The notes: generated by a model from the letters alone, not told the origin. 64,000 nucleotides of DNA from Haloechinothrix sp033042135 (GCF_033042135.1 NZ_WBXM01000011.1:62001-126000), one strand, 5' to 3'. Counted from the stretch's first letter, positions 8,415-17,936 are shown. Numbers and translations are program-made.

Positions 8415-10034
8415 GTGACTTCATCGCGCACCACGCTGCTGACCGGAGGTCGGATCCATTCCCCGAGCGCGCACGATGCCACCGCCATGGCGGTGACCGA
8501 CGGCGTGGTGGCGTGGCTCGGCCAGGATGCTCCCGGGCGGGCATTGCACCCGGATGCCGAGGAGATGCCGCTGGGCGGGGCGCTCGTCACCCCGGCCTTC
8601 GTCGACGCCCACGTGCACGCCACCGCCACCGGCCTGCACCTCGACGGGCCCGACCTCGCCGCGCTGCGGTCCGCGGACGAGCTGCTGGTCGAGCTGGCCA
8701 CGCTGGTGCGGCAGGTACCACCGGGCCAGGTGCTGCTCGGGCACGGCTGGGACGAGGACTCCTGGTCGAGCTCCCGGCTGCCGAGCAGGGCCGAGCTGGA
8801 TGCGGTGTGCGGCGAGGTCCCGGTGTACCTCAGCCGCGTCGACGTGCATTCGGCGCTGATCTCCTCGGCGGCCGCGGCGCTGGCGCCGGATGCGCGGGCG
8901 TCCCCCGGTTGGTCCGAGGACGGTCCGATCACCGGAGCCGCGCACCACCACATCCGGGCCGCGACCCGGGAGGCGATCACCGCCGAGCAGCGCGCCAGGG
9001 CGCAGCGTACGTTCCTGGACGCCGCCGCCGCGGCCGGAATCACCTGCGTCCACGAGTGCGCCGGACCGGATATCTCGGGCGAGGCGGACCTGACGGCGCT
9101 GTTGGCGCTGTCCGCCGGGGCCGACCGGCCGGAGGTCGTGGCGTACTGGGGCGAACAGGCGCACGCCGCCGACGATCCCGCCGTCGAGCGCGCCCACGCG
9201 CTCGGGGCTCGGGGCCTGGCAGGCGATCTCTTCGCCGACGGCGCGCTCGGCTCGCGCACCGCCGCGCTGCACGAGCCGTACGCCGACGCCGCAGGCACCG
9301 GCATGCTGCACCTGTCCGCCGACGACGTTGCCCGGCACGTGCTGGCCTGCACCGAAGCAGGCTTGCAAGCGGGGTTCCACGCCATCGGCGACCGGGCGAT
9401 CACCGCCGTGGTTGAGGGGTTCCGGAAGGCCGAGGCAGTCGCGGGGCGGCGGGCGATCGCCGCGCGCTGCCACCGGATCGAGCACCTGGAGATGGTGACC
9501 GCGGAACAGGCGGGCGAGCTGGCCGGATGGAACGTCACCGCCTCGATGCAGCCAGCTTTCGACGCGTTGTGGGGCGGGCAGCGATCGATGTACGCGGCCA
9601 GGCTCGGGTCCGAGCGGGCCGCCGCACTGAACCCGCTCGCCACGCTCGCCGCGCGCGGTGTCCCGCTGGCGTGCGGCTCGGACGCTCCGGTCACGCCGCT
9701 GGATCCGTGGCGGAGCGTACGTGCGGCGGTGCACCACCGCACCCCGGAGTCGGGGATCTCGCCACGTGCAGCCTTCAACGCGCACACCAGAGGCGGGTAC
9801 CGCGCGGCCGGGGTGTTCGACGGCCTCACCGGCACCCTGGTGCCGGGTGCCCCCGCCCACTACGCGGTGTGGGAGGCAGGCGAGCTCGCCGTGACGGCAC
9901 CGGACAGCAGGGTGCGGCGGTGGTCCACTGACCCGCGCTCGCGCGTGCCCGCGCTGCCGCGACTGGATCCCGGTACGCCGCTGCCTCGCTGCCTGCGTAC
10001 CGTGCGCGACGGGCGAACGATCTTCGCGGCGTAG
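8415..10034 (+). CDS. YtcJ-like metal-dependent amidohydrolase
   Basis: 539 aa from a GTG start giving VTSSRTTLLTGG. Amidohydrolase_3 features: FVDAHVHAT (HxH), DGALGSRTAAL, GFHAIGDRAI, CHRIEHLEM and CGSDAPVTPLDPW with the metal-binding Asp. The family hydrolyses C-N bonds in cyclic or acylated compounds; substrates of YtcJ-type members are mostly unknown. The open frame continues far upstream, antisense to kamA, but conservation begins only after 8415. It is followed by lnt after 65 nt. Confidence 0.85.
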   Translation: MTSSRTTLLTGGRIHSPSAHDATAMAVTDGVVAWLGQDAPGRALHPDAEEMPLGGALVTPAFVDAHVHATATGLHLDGPDLAALRSADELLVELATLVRQVPPGQVLLGHGWDEDSWSSSRLPSRAELDAVCGEVPVYLSRVDVHSALISSAAAALAPDARASPGWSEDGPITGAAHHHIRAATREAITAEQRARAQRTFLDAAAAAGITCVHECAGPDISGEADLTALLALSAGADRPEVVAYWGEQAHAADDPAVERAHALGARGLAGDLFADGALGSRTAALHEPYADAAGTGMLHLSADDVARHVLACTEAGLQAGFHAIGDRAITAVVEGFRKAEAVAGRRAIAARCHRIEHLEMVTAEQAGELAGWNVTASMQPAFDALWGGQRSMYAARLGSERAAALNPLATLAARGVPLACGSDAPVTPLDPWRSVRAAVHHRTPESGISPRAAFNAHTRGGYRAAGVFDGLTGTLVPGAPAHYAVWEAGELAVTAPDSRVRRWSTDPRSRVPALPRLDPGTPLPRCLRTVRDGRTIFAA

Positions 10035-10099
10035 CGCTTCGGCATCCCGGTCGAGCGGGCAGGCCGTGCCCCGCGGATCCGCTCGCATAGGGTAGGGCC

Positions 10100-11719
10100 G
10101 TGGCAGCTCTCGAGCGCGAACTCCTCACCGCGATCACCCCGCATCGGGCACGCCACCGGGTGCGTATCGCGCTGCTCCGGCTGGTGGTCGCCGCGGGCTC
10201 GGGCTGGTTGCTCTACCTCAGTTTCCCGCCACGGACCTGGTGGTGGCTGGCGCTGCTGGCGTTCGCCGGTCTCGGCCTGGCGCTGCACGGCGCTCGCGGG
10301 CGGACAGGCCTGCTGTGCGGCCTGCTCTTCGGGCTGGTGTTCAGCCTGCCGCATCTGGCGTGGCTGCAGGACTTCCTCGGCGAGGAGTTCGGACCGTGGC
10401 CGTGGTTGGGCCTGTCGCTGGTGGTCGCCGCCTATGCCGGGGTGGCAGGGGCGGCCATGGCCTGGGTCGGCACGCTGCCGGGTGGGCCGGTGTGGATGGC
10501 CGGGCTCTTCGTTGCGCAGGAGTGGTTACGCTCGACGTGGCCGCTCGGAGGGTTCCCGTGGGGCAGGGTCGCGTTCGGCCAACCGGACGGCTGGTACGCC
10601 TCGCTTGCCGCGGTCGGTGGCGCCCCGCTGGTGACCTTCGCCGTGGTGGTGACCGGGTTCCTGCTGGCGTGGGCGATCGTGTGGGGCTGGCGGCTCTGGC
10701 GTGGCTACCCCCGCCACAGGCGGGCGAGGGCGGGGGCGGCCTGCGGTTACGCGGTGGCCGCCACCGTGCCGCTGGTCGCGGCGGGACTGGCGTGGCCTTC
10801 GATCGCCACCGACGCCACCGTGGGAACGCTGGACGTCGCGGTGGTGCAGGGCAACGCGCCGGATGCCGGGCTCGATCTACTCGGCGCGCGCGAGACGATC
10901 CGCGACAACCACATCGCCGAGAGCGAACGGCTGCTGGGCAGAATCGCCGAGGGAACCGAATCCGAACCGGAACTTGTCGTTTGGCCGGAAACCGCCACCG
11001 ACCTCGCCACGGCCGACCCGACGGTCGACGATCTCGTGACACGCTTCGACGCGCCCGCGTTGCTCGGCGCGATGTACTTCGGGGGGCAAGACCTGCGGCA
11101 GAACACCGTGATCGAGTGGTCCCCGGAGACGGGGCCGGGGCAACGTTACGCCAAGCAGGAACTCGTGCCGTTCTCCGAATACATCCCGCTGCGACCGATC
11201 GCGGGCTGGTTCACCCCGTTCCTTGATCACATGGTGGACATGACACCGGGCACCGGACCGGCGGTGCTCGACGGCGGTGACGTCCGCGCGGGTGTCGCGA
11301 TCTGTTACGAGGCCGCCTACGACGGCATCCTGGGGAAGGCCGCGGCGGACGGCGTCGACCTGCTGGTCGTGCCGACGAACAACGCGTGGTTCGGTCGGGG
11401 CGAGATGAGCCACCAGCACCTGGCAATGTCCCGGCTGCGTGCCATCGAGCACGGGCGGGCGACCGTGGTGGCGGCCACCAGCGGCATCAGCGCGATCGTG
11501 GACCCGGATGGCAGCGTGCGGCGGCAGACCGGGCTGTTCACCGCCGAGTCGTTCGTCGAGACCGTCCCGCTGCGCGACGAGCAGCCCCTGGCAACCGCCG
11601 CGGGGCCGTGGCCGGAGCGGACGCTGGCCGGTGCCGGAGTGCTCGCGTTGCTGCTGGCGGTAGGGTTGCGGATCCGTGACCGTTCCCGGCGCCGCGCGCG
11701 GGGTGTGACAGGGGAGTGA
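10100..11719 (+). CDS. lnt: Apolipoprotein N-acyltransferase
   Basis: 539 aa. N-terminal transmembrane helices (about 1-230) precede a nitrilase-like domain holding the Glu-Lys-Cys triad: VVWPETATD, KQELVPFSEYIPL and AICYEAAYD. The motif VPTNNAWFG typical of Lnt follows. The enzyme adds the third acyl chain to the N-terminal Cys of lipoproteins at the membrane. A C-terminal hydrophobic helix precedes RIRDRSRRRARG. It overlaps the ppm-like gene by 4 nt (GTGA). In mycobacteria the two activities are fused or adjacent in Ppm1; here they are separate coupled genes. Confidence 0.92.
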   Translation: MAALERELLTAITPHRARHRVRIALLRLVVAAGSGWLLYLSFPPRTWWWLALLAFAGLGLALHGARGRTGLLCGLLFGLVFSLPHLAWLQDFLGEEFGPWPWLGLSLVVAAYAGVAGAAMAWVGTLPGGPVWMAGLFVAQEWLRSTWPLGGFPWGRVAFGQPDGWYASLAAVGGAPLVTFAVVVTGFLLAWAIVWGWRLWRGYPRHRRARAGAACGYAVAATVPLVAAGLAWPSIATDATVGTLDVAVVQGNAPDAGLDLLGARETIRDNHIAESERLLGRIAEGTESEPELVVWPETATDLATADPTVDDLVTRFDAPALLGAMYFGGQDLRQNTVIEWSPETGPGQRYAKQELVPFSEYIPLRPIAGWFTPFLDHMVDMTPGTGPAVLDGGDVRAGVAICYEAAYDGILGKAAADGVDLLVVPTNNAWFGRGEMSHQHLAMSRLRAIEHGRATVVAATSGISAIVDPDGSVRRQTGLFTAESFVETVPLRDEQPLATAAGPWPERTLAGAGVLALLLAVGLRIRDRSRRRARGVTGE

Positions 11720-12507
11720 CGAGGGAAGGTTCCTGGCGACGGATGGACCACGTCGACGCCATCGGGCCCGTGCTGGTGGTCGTACCGACCTACAACGAGC
11801 GGGACAACATCGGCCCGCTCTTGACGAAACTGCTCGCGATGACCCCGGCTGTCGACGTACTGGTCGTCGACGACGCCAGCCCCGACGGCACGGGGGAGAT
11901 CGCCGACGCGCTCGCCGCGAGCGACGAGCGCGCGCACGTGCTGCACCGGGAGCGGAAGTCCGGGCTCGGCGCGGCTTACGTCGCCGGGTTCCGGTGGGGG
12001 CTCGCCCGCGGTTACGCTGCGCTCGTCGAGATGGACGCCGACGGGTCGCACGATCCAGGCGACCTGCCCCGCCTCCTCGACGCGCTTCGCGAGCACGATG
12101 TGGTGCTCGGCTCGCGGTACGTGCCGGGCGGGAACGTGCTGAACTGGCCGGGTCACCGGCGGCTGCTCTCGCGCGGCGGGAACGTGTACTCGAGGATGGC
12201 GCTCGGTGTGAGGATCAACGACATCACGTCGGGATTCCGTGCCTACCGGCGCGAAGTCCTCGACGCGCTGCCGCTGGACGAGATCGCCTCGCAGGGCTAC
12301 TGCTTCCAAATCGACCTGGCGTGGCGTAGCGTCACCGCGGGCTATTCGGTGGCCGAGGTACCGATCACGTTCGTCGAACGCGAGACGGGGAACTCGAAGA
12401 TGAGCGGGGCGATCGTCCGGGAGGCGATGCTCAACGTCGGCGTCTGGGGGCTGCGCCACCGCGCGACCCAGTTGCGTGGGCTGCTCGCCCGCGCCGTGCG
12501 GCGCTGA
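11716..12507 (+). CDS. Polyprenol monophosphomannose synthase (GT2)
   Basis: 263 aa if started at the overlapping GTG; an ATG at 11743 would give 254 aa and is equally possible. GT2 motifs: VVVPTYNERDNI at the N-terminus, VVDDASPDGTG, EMDADGSHDPGDLP (DxD-type metal site) and GSRYVPGGN. It corresponds to the catalytic domain of mycobacterial Ppm1, which transfers mannose from GDP-mannose to polyprenyl phosphate. The product is the donor for membrane mannosyltransferases such as the MptB-like protein at 36658-38259. Translation is coupled to lnt. Confidence 0.9.
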   Translation: MTREGSWRRMDHVDAIGPVLVVVPTYNERDNIGPLLTKLLAMTPAVDVLVVDDASPDGTGEIADALAASDERAHVLHRERKSGLGAAYVAGFRWGLARGYAALVEMDADGSHDPGDLPRLLDALREHDVVLGSRYVPGGNVLNWPGHRRLLSRGGNVYSRMALGVRINDITSGFRAYRREVLDALPLDEIASQGYCFQIDLAWRSVTAGYSVAEVPITFVERETGNSKMSGAIVREAMLNVGVWGLRHRATQLRGLLARAVRR

Positions 12508-12580
12508 ACCCGCCGCACGCTACCTCGCCTGACCGGCATCGGCGAGCGCGGCGGACACGGTACGCGCTGTCCGGACACGG

Positions 12581-12616
12581 CGGAGGGCCCCGGCGGGGCA
12601 GTACCGGGGCCCTCCG
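12581..12616. terminator. Strong bidirectional hairpin between ppm-like gene and rbpA
   Basis: A 13-bp perfect stem (CGGAGGGCCCCGG, then CCGGGGCCCTCCG) with a 10-nt loop lies between two convergent genes, 73 nt after the ppm stop and 15 nt from the rbpA stop. Position and strength fit a shared terminator, although no long T tract follows, as is usual in high-GC actinobacteria. Confidence 0.75.
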
Positions 12617-12631
12617 TCGTGCGCGGGTCCG

Positions 12632-12979
12632 TCAGCCGGAGTGCTGGCCCCTGCGCTTGTGGAGCTCGGCGAGGCGTTCGTTGAGCAGCTCCTCGAGCTC
12701 GGGAATCGACCGCCGCTCGCGCAGCATGTCCCAGTGTGTCCTCGGCGGCTTCACCTTCTTCTGCTCCTGCTGGCTCCCGTCCATCAGCTCCGACTCGGTG
12801 CCGTGCAGCCGGCACTCCCAGATCTGGGGGATCTCCGCGTCATCCGAGAACGGCACTTCGAAGGTGTGGTCCTTGGGGCAGGCGTACTGCACGGTACGCC
12901 GTGGGGCGAGGTCGTGATTACGATCAGTTTCGTAGCTGACCGCCCCCAACCTGCTACCGCGGAGAACACGGTCGGCCAT
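12632..12979 (-). CDS. rbpA: RNA polymerase-binding protein RbpA
   Basis: 115 aa. The sequence MADRVLRGSRLGAVSYETDR, then RTVQYACPKDHTFEVPFSDD and IPQIWECRLHG, closes with the sigma-interacting tail PPRTHWDMLRERRS. This is the actinobacterial transcription factor that stabilises open complexes with the primary sigma factor. The ATG at 12979 is preceded by an AAAGGA ribosome-binding site. Residues encoded further upstream in the open frame are not part of the family. A SigR-type promoter lies about 65-90 nt upstream. Confidence 0.95.
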   Translation of the reverse strand: MADRVLRGSRLGAVSYETDRNHDLAPRRTVQYACPKDHTFEVPFSDDAEIPQIWECRLHGTESELMDGSQQEQKKVKPPRTHWDMLRERRSIPELEELLNERLAELHKRRGQHSG

Positions 12980-13383
12980 AGTGTGATCCTTTCGGTCGGC
13001 TCGGGGTCGCAACAGGATGCTCACAGCGACGCTCACACTGTGCAACGAATGCCGCTGCCCGCGGATTCCCGCAATGGACCAACGGAGACCGGCACCGCCT
13101 CGTGCGCGAGTGGCGTCGAACCGTGAGGGTTCCCGTCCACGGAGACGGAGCTGTCCCCGGGATATGACGGACATCATCCCATCGACATGCAGGTCTCCCG
13201 TAGAAATGCTATCCCGCAGCATGCCTGAGGAGCGTGACTGCCCGACGGGCGGGGTCGGCCGGTGATGGTCGCCACCCACCGACCGGTCACCGGAGCGCGA
13301 AACACCTTCACGATCTACTGAGAGTGATAGCCATCCCTCGCATGAGTGAGATTCTGCTGCGTTAGGGTGTGATCTGGTTCCCC
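12980..13383. other. Intergenic region upstream of rbpA
   Basis: 404 nt between rbpA and the 3' end of the UMF1 transporter gene, both on the minus strand. It holds the rbpA ribosome-binding site and the SigR-type promoter. The remaining part (about 13075-13383) shows no open frame with family resemblance and no strong hairpin; it may hold an additional rbpA promoter. Confidence 0.6.
13044..13070 (-). promoter_or_regulatory. SigR/SigH-type promoter of rbpA
   Basis: On the minus strand GGGAAT (13070-13065) is followed by exactly 18 nt and then GTT (13046-13044). This matches the GGGAAY-N18-GTT consensus of the actinobacterial thiol-stress sigma factor SigR/SigH. In Streptomyces rbpA is known to be transcribed from a SigR promoter. 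The inferred transcript would have a 5' leader of roughly 55 nt. Confidence 0.7.
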
Positions 13384-14808
13384 TTAGACCACCGTCGGTT
13401 CCGTGTTGCCCGCCGCGCGTATCGCCCTGCGCACCGGGAAGAACACCAGCAGCACAAACCCGATGATGAAGAAGGCGGTCAGCGCCAGGATAGCGGGGCG
13501 GAACGACCCGGTCAGGTGGGCGATCATCCCGAACAGCGCGGTGCCGAATTGCGGGGTGCCGCGTTCGGTCACCAGATACAGCGCGAAGTACTGTGCCTCC
13601 TTCGTCGGCGGGATCAACTGGCTGAACAACGACCGAGACAACGCCATCACCCCGCCGAGCACCAGCCCGATGCCTGCGGCCACCGACCAGAACATCAGCT
13701 CGTCACCCGGCTCCAGGTTGTAGGCCGCCACCAACACCAGGATCCACAGCAGCAGGCTCGTCATGATGGTGCGCTTCGCGCCGAAGCGTTCGGCGGCCGC
13801 ACCGTGCAACCGGGCACCGATGAACGCCACGAACTGCACCACAAGGATGGTCACGACCAGCACATCCTGCTCGAAGCCCAGCTGCTCCCTGCCGTACTGG
13901 GCCGACACGCTCACCACGGTCGACACGCCGTCGCTGTAGATCAGGTACGCACCGAGGAACCACAGCGTCAACGGGAAGGCCAACGCGCCGCGCAGTGTCT
14001 TGCCCAGCTCGACGAAGCCCGCGGTCAGCACCGATCGGCCGGGTTCGACTGGGCGCGGCGAGCTGCGTTGCTTGAGCAGGAACAGCGGGATCAGGGTGAA
14101 CCCGGCCCACCAGATGCCTGAGGTCAAGAACGCGATGCGGACCGCCTCTGCCTGGGTGATCCCGACAGTGTCGTGCCCCATCACCAGCACGAGCTGGAGC
14201 GCAAGGGCGATGCCGCCCCCCAGGTAACCGAGCGCCCACCCCCGCGCGGAGACGCGGTCGCGCTCGTCGGCGTAGGCGACATCGGCGAGGAACGAGTAGT
14301 ACACCACGATCGAGCCGCCGTAGGACACCTGGCCGATGAGGTACATACCCGCGGCCAGTTGCCAGTTCGACCCGGCGGCGAACACGATCATCCCGACGGC
14401 TGTGGCGCCGGTGAACGCCAGTATCGCCAGCAGCCGCTTCTTGTTCCGGCTCCGGTCGCAGATCGCTCCCGCAACGGGCAGCACGAAGAACTGGATCACC
14501 GTGGCGGTGGCCACCAGGTAGTTCCACAGCACCCCGGCGGGAAAATCCAGGAAGAACAGCGAAATGTCGCAGGAGATCAGGTTGTTGGGGTCACCGTCGG
14601 CATCCGTGCAGGGATCCGGGCCGTTGCGCTGCACATCCTGTTGCGCGGCCTCCGAGGCGAGACCGCCGATGTACGCGGCACCGAAGGCGGTGGTCGCGCT
14701 GGTGAAGAACGGCTGGTTGGCCCAGTCGTAGAAGTACCACCCGCGCTGCTCCCGCTTGCGCGTAGCGGGGTCCGCGGCCGGAACGGCCGCGTGGTGTTGC
14801 GTCGTCAT
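13384..14808 (-). CDS. UMF1-type MFS transporter
   Basis: 474 aa with about 12 predicted membrane segments. The N-terminal WYFYDWANQPFFTSA and the later SFLADVAYADERDRVSARGW are signatures of the UMF1/Atg22-like branch of the major facilitator superfamily. A charged loop, CDRSRNKKRLL, follows the first helices. An unusually long Asp/Cys-containing loop (about 54-80) lies between the first two helices. Bacterial members have no established substrate. It is divergent from the Rpf-like gene across 257 nt. Confidence 0.87.
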   Translation of the reverse strand: MTTQHHAAVPAADPATRKREQRGWYFYDWANQPFFTSATTAFGAAYIGGLASEAAQQDVQRNGPDPCTDADGDPNNLISCDISLFFLDFPAGVLWNYLVATATVIQFFVLPVAGAICDRSRNKKRLLAILAFTGATAVGMIVFAAGSNWQLAAGMYLIGQVSYGGSIVVYYSFLADVAYADERDRVSARGWALGYLGGGIALALQLVLVMGHDTVGITQAEAVRIAFLTSGIWWAGFTLIPLFLLKQRSSPRPVEPGRSVLTAGFVELGKTLRGALAFPLTLWFLGAYLIYSDGVSTVVSVSAQYGREQLGFEQDVLVVTILVVQFVAFIGARLHGAAAERFGAKRTIMTSLLLWILVLVAAYNLEPGDELMFWSVAAGIGLVLGGVMALSRSLFSQLIPPTKEAQYFALYLVTERGTPQFGTALFGMIAHLTGSFRPAILALTAFFIIGFVLLVFFPVRRAIRAAGNTEPTVV

Positions 14809-15065
14809 ACCACCTCAGCTAGTCGAAACGACCGCAGCGTCGCCTTGACGGGGGACGTTGTCACACCACAAGTATGGCCTCGTTAAACGCAGCGTACGGT
14901 GCGCCGATACCGACTGGATACCAACGTGGCCGCGGTAATGGCGATGAGATCCGGCAGCGACGGTATCGCGTACGAGCGCCGCGGCCTCACCCGATGTGGT
15001 CGTTGCGGGCCGTGATGCCCTCGTGCCGGTTGTGACCGTTGTGGTCGTTGTCTACGGTCCGTGAC

Positions 15066-15761
15066 ATGAGTACTCGGCGGGTCGTGGCGCGAGCGGTGGC
15101 TGTGGCGGCGCTGGTGATCACCGCGCAGCTCACGGTGATCGGCTCGGGCACGGCCGACCCGTCCTATGACGACTGGGCCGCGCTGCGCATGTGCGAATCC
15201 AGCGATCGGTACGACATCAACACCGGCAACGGCTACTTCGGTGCGTACCAGTTCGACCTGCCGACCTGGCGCAGCGTCGGTGGGAAGGGACGGCCGGATC
15301 GCGCGAGCCCCGCCGAGCAGGACTACCGCGCGCTGTACCTGTACCGGATGCGGGGCTGGCAGCCGTGGGAGTGCGCCAACGAGCACTTCCTCGACCTGCA
15401 GGAAGACGCCGATGCCCGCAGCGGGGTCGTGCCGTCCTACGAGGACTCCGCCTACATCGGCGACCCGAACGCGCCCCAGCCGGAACCACGGCCACCGTAC
15501 GAGCCGGACACCGGCCCCGACACCATGCCGCCCTGGCCCGGCGTGGTGTACACCTACGGCGACTGCGCCACCGCACTGCGGGACTTCCAGCTCCGGATGA
15601 ACGCCTACGACTTCCCGTACACCTTCAGCGGCTCCGGTTGCTACTACGACCAGACCGAGGAAGCCGTCCTCGCGGTGCAGCGCGCGAACGGCATCAACGA
15701 CTCGGGCAAGCTCGGCCCCGAGACGTGGCGTGCCGCCTGGGAAGGCAACCCACCCAACTGA
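15066..15761 (+). CDS. Secreted Rpf-like transglycosylase with C-terminal peptidoglycan-binding-like domain
   Basis: 231 aa. A signal peptide (about 1-31) is followed by a transglycosylase-like domain: WAALRMCESSDRYDINTGNG with the catalytic Glu after Cys, then GAYQFDLPTWRSVGG, and WECANEH closing the conserved Cys pair. After a proline-rich linker (about 137-160) comes a peptidoglycan-binding-like repeat (ALRDFQLRMNAYDF, AVLAVQRANGI, LGPETWRAAW). Resuscitation-promoting factors cleave cell-wall glycan. The ATG at 15066 is the only start that begins with a signal peptide. No c-di-AMP riboswitch signature was recognised upstream. Confidence 0.87.
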   Translation: MSTRRVVARAVAVAALVITAQLTVIGSGTADPSYDDWAALRMCESSDRYDINTGNGYFGAYQFDLPTWRSVGGKGRPDRASPAEQDYRALYLYRMRGWQPWECANEHFLDLQEDADARSGVVPSYEDSAYIGDPNAPQPEPRPPYEPDTGPDTMPPWPGVVYTYGDCATALRDFQLRMNAYDFPYTFSGSGCYYDQTEEAVLAVQRANGINDSGKLGPETWRAAWEGNPPN

Positions 15762-15792
15762 GACGAGGGGAGGGGAGCGTTCCCGGCTGCGC

Positions 15793-16974
15793 TCACGGCG
15801 ACCCGGCGTCGAGCTGCCAGCGGTGGACTCCGTCCGGGTGGTCGAGCGACACGGTGTGCGTGCCCTCGTGGTCCACGGTGAGACCGAGCCGCTCCCAGCC
15901 GGGCCTTCCGTACCTTGTCCAGTCAGCGTAGGCGGTCTCCCACCGTGTCCAGAGGGAGGCGGGACCGGCCTCGACGACACGGCGGCTACCGTCCGCTTCG
16001 GCGGTGCTCGCCACCTCGCACCAGGATCCGTCGGTGGCGCTGAGGAAGATCTCACCGGCGCTGCCGTCGTCTCGGATGCGCTGGCCGTAGCTGAGGTGCG
16101 ACGGCATGGCGAGCTGGGCGAGAAACCACGGGACCGTGTAGCGCCAGGGCTCGGCCGGTGCGGTGGTGTGCCGCTCGGATCCCGTGGCGCGGGTGCGGCG
16201 GGGTTGTCGCGGCGGGTCCGACCCGTCGTCCCTGTCGTGACGCATGGTCATGAAGCCACCCCAAGAGGGGAGGAAGCGGCCGGACGCGCTGTCACCGTCG
16301 CGCTGGAGCAGCACAAGGTTGCCCGCGACGCCGCCAGCCTTGAGGTCAGCGAGCACCAGCCCGCCGTCACGGACCTGCTCGATCCACGGGCGAGGGATCG
16401 CGCCGACGGCGCAGGTGGCGATGATCCGGTCGTACGGCGCGTGGGACGCGAGGCCCACCGCCCCGTCGCAAGCCACAAGCGTAGGGGTGTAGCCGAGCGC
16501 GGCCAGCCGGGTGCGCGCCACCGCGACCAGCTGGCCGTCCCGATCGACGGAGTACACGTGCTCGCTGCCGAGCCGGTGGCATAGCAGCGCGGCGTTGTAT
16601 CCGGTTCCAGTGCCGATCTCGAGCACGGTGTGCCCGTCGGTGACGTCCAACGCTTCCAGCATGGTGCACATCAGGCCGGGTGCGGTGGACGAGGACACGG
16701 CGATCTGTCCCGTTCCCCAGCGGGGATGCGTATCGGTCACACTGGTGATCAGAGTCTCGTCGGAATAGACCGTGGAGAGCCACTCGTCGCGCCCCACGGT
16801 CGCCCCGTCCACGGTGGACCAGCTGCCGTCGTCGCGCTGACGGTAGTAGCGAGGCACCAGTTCGTGGCGCGGCACGCCCGCGATCGCACGCCGCCATTCT
16901 GCTGAGCGCAGTTCGCCGGAGCGGACGAGTGCGTCGGCCAGCGCCTTGGCCCTGTCCTGCCAGTCATCGGTCAT
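15793..16974 (-). CDS. Graspetide-associated PIMT-like O-methyltransferase (aspartimide-forming)
   Basis: 393 aa. The N-terminal half is a protein-L-isoaspartate O-methyltransferase: SAM motif I VLEIGTGTGYNAALL (about 116-130), preceded by ISSTAPGLMCTMLE-like sequence and followed by DRDGQLVAVARTRL. A C-terminal extension of about 150 residues is not found in housekeeping PIMT, which is about 215 aa. Methyltransferases of this type in graspetide clusters (e.g. fuscimiditide) methylate one Asp, which collapses to an aspartimide; that role is inferred from context. The start overlaps the ATP-grasp stop by 4 nt (ATGA). Third gene of the operon. Confidence 0.85.
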   Translation of the reverse strand: MTDDWQDRAKALADALVRSGELRSAEWRRAIAGVPRHELVPRYYRQRDDGSWSTVDGATVGRDEWLSTVYSDETLITSVTDTHPRWGTGQIAVSSSTAPGLMCTMLEALDVTDGHTVLEIGTGTGYNAALLCHRLGSEHVYSVDRDGQLVAVARTRLAALGYTPTLVACDGAVGLASHAPYDRIIATCAVGAIPRPWIEQVRDGGLVLADLKAGGVAGNLVLLQRDGDSASGRFLPSWGGFMTMRHDRDDGSDPPRQPRRTRATGSERHTTAPAEPWRYTVPWFLAQLAMPSHLSYGQRIRDDGSAGEIFLSATDGSWCEVASTAEADGSRRVVEAGPASLWTRWETAYADWTRYGRPGWERLGLTVDHEGTHTVSLDHPDGVHRWQLDAGSP

Positions 16975-17936
16975 CGTTGGACTCCTCCGTGAGCCAGGTA
17001 CGCGGCTATGGCGTCACTGATGGCTGTGCCCCACACCGCGTGCAACCATCCGTACTGCCCTCCGGGATTGGATTCGAGAAACACCCACCGGCCATCGGGC
17101 CGGACCACGAAGTCCAGCGCGGAGAAGGCCAACCCGGAGGCTGTCAGGAACTCCCGGATAGCTGCGGCCACGAAGTCGGGAACGTCGATCGCCGCGTAAC
17201 GCAAGACGTCATAGTTGGCGCGCCAGTCGACGTGCGCCTCGGGGTCATCGGTGTGGATGGCGACGGCGAACAGCTCGTATCCAACCGCGACGACACGCAC
17301 CTCGTGGGCTTTGGGAACCCATTCCTGAAAGAGGTGTGCGGTCAGTTCCACCCCGTCGAGATCGGTCAGGTCCGCCTCGCGGATCCCTTGGGTGTGGGCG
17401 ACGTACCGGTGGCCTCCTTCGACCAGCACGTTCGAACCGAGCATCTTGGTGACGATCCCGTGCTCGGTGGCCTCGGCGAACCTGCGCACCGCATCCGGCT
17501 CGTTAGTGACCAGGGTGCGCGGTACGCGCAGTCCGCAGCGTGAGGCCAGGGCGAGCTGACGCGGCTTGTAGACCGCCTCCGCGTCGCGGTGTGGATGGTT
17601 CATCCATGCCGCCGGGATCGAGGCGAGCACGCCGCCGAGGCCGAACCGCGCTTCCCGCTCCGCGTGCGCACGACGCTGACCCGTCAGGTTCCCGGGGAAG
17701 GTGAAGGGCGTGGGCCTGCGGTACCAGACAGCCCGCAGGTCCACGAACGTAACGTAGCGTTCCGGAGCGCGGAGACCACCGTTCCATCCTGTCCCGTCGA
17801 ACTCGGCATCCACGGACAGGTGTTGTGGAAACCACGCGAGGTCGACGCGGACGACGGGAACGTCCCAATCATCGAGCGCGAGGACCACGCGATCCACGCT
17901 CGGATCGTACTCTTCGCTGAGAATCAGGACCGTCAC
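16971..17936 (-). CDS. ATP-grasp ligase of a graspetide RiPP cluster
   Basis: 321 aa from the GTG at 17936, whose GTGA overlaps the precursor stop by 4 nt. ATP-grasp features: IVTKMLGSNVLVEGG, LFQEWVPKAHEVRVVAVG, and the Mg-binding stretch ALDFVVRPDG...FLESNPGGQYGW. It matches actinobacterial ATP-grasp peptide maturases (TgmB/ThfB-like). These activate Glu/Asp side chains of the precursor as acyl phosphates and couple them to Thr/Ser or Lys side chains, giving macrolactone or macrolactam crosslinks. Acts in the cytoplasm on the product of the preceding gene. Confidence 0.92.
   Translation of the reverse strand: MTVLILSEEYDPSVDRVVLALDDWDVPVVRVDLAWFPQHLSVDAEFDGTGWNGGLRAPERYVTFVDLRAVWYRRPTPFTFPGNLTGQRRAHAEREARFGLGGVLASIPAAWMNHPHRDAEAVYKPRQLALASRCGLRVPRTLVTNEPDAVRRFAEATEHGIVTKMLGSNVLVEGGHRYVAHTQGIREADLTDLDGVELTAHLFQEWVPKAHEVRVVAVGYELFAVAIHTDDPEAHVDWRANYDVLRYAAIDVPDFVAAAIREFLTASGLAFSALDFVVRPDGRWVFLESNPGGQYGWLHAVWGTAISDAIAAYLAHGGVQR

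Noticed and set aside
14880..15065. Possible c-di-AMP (ydaO-type) riboswitch before the Rpf-like gene
   Set aside because: Rpf genes often carry one, but the conserved ydaO sequence blocks were not found in this gap.
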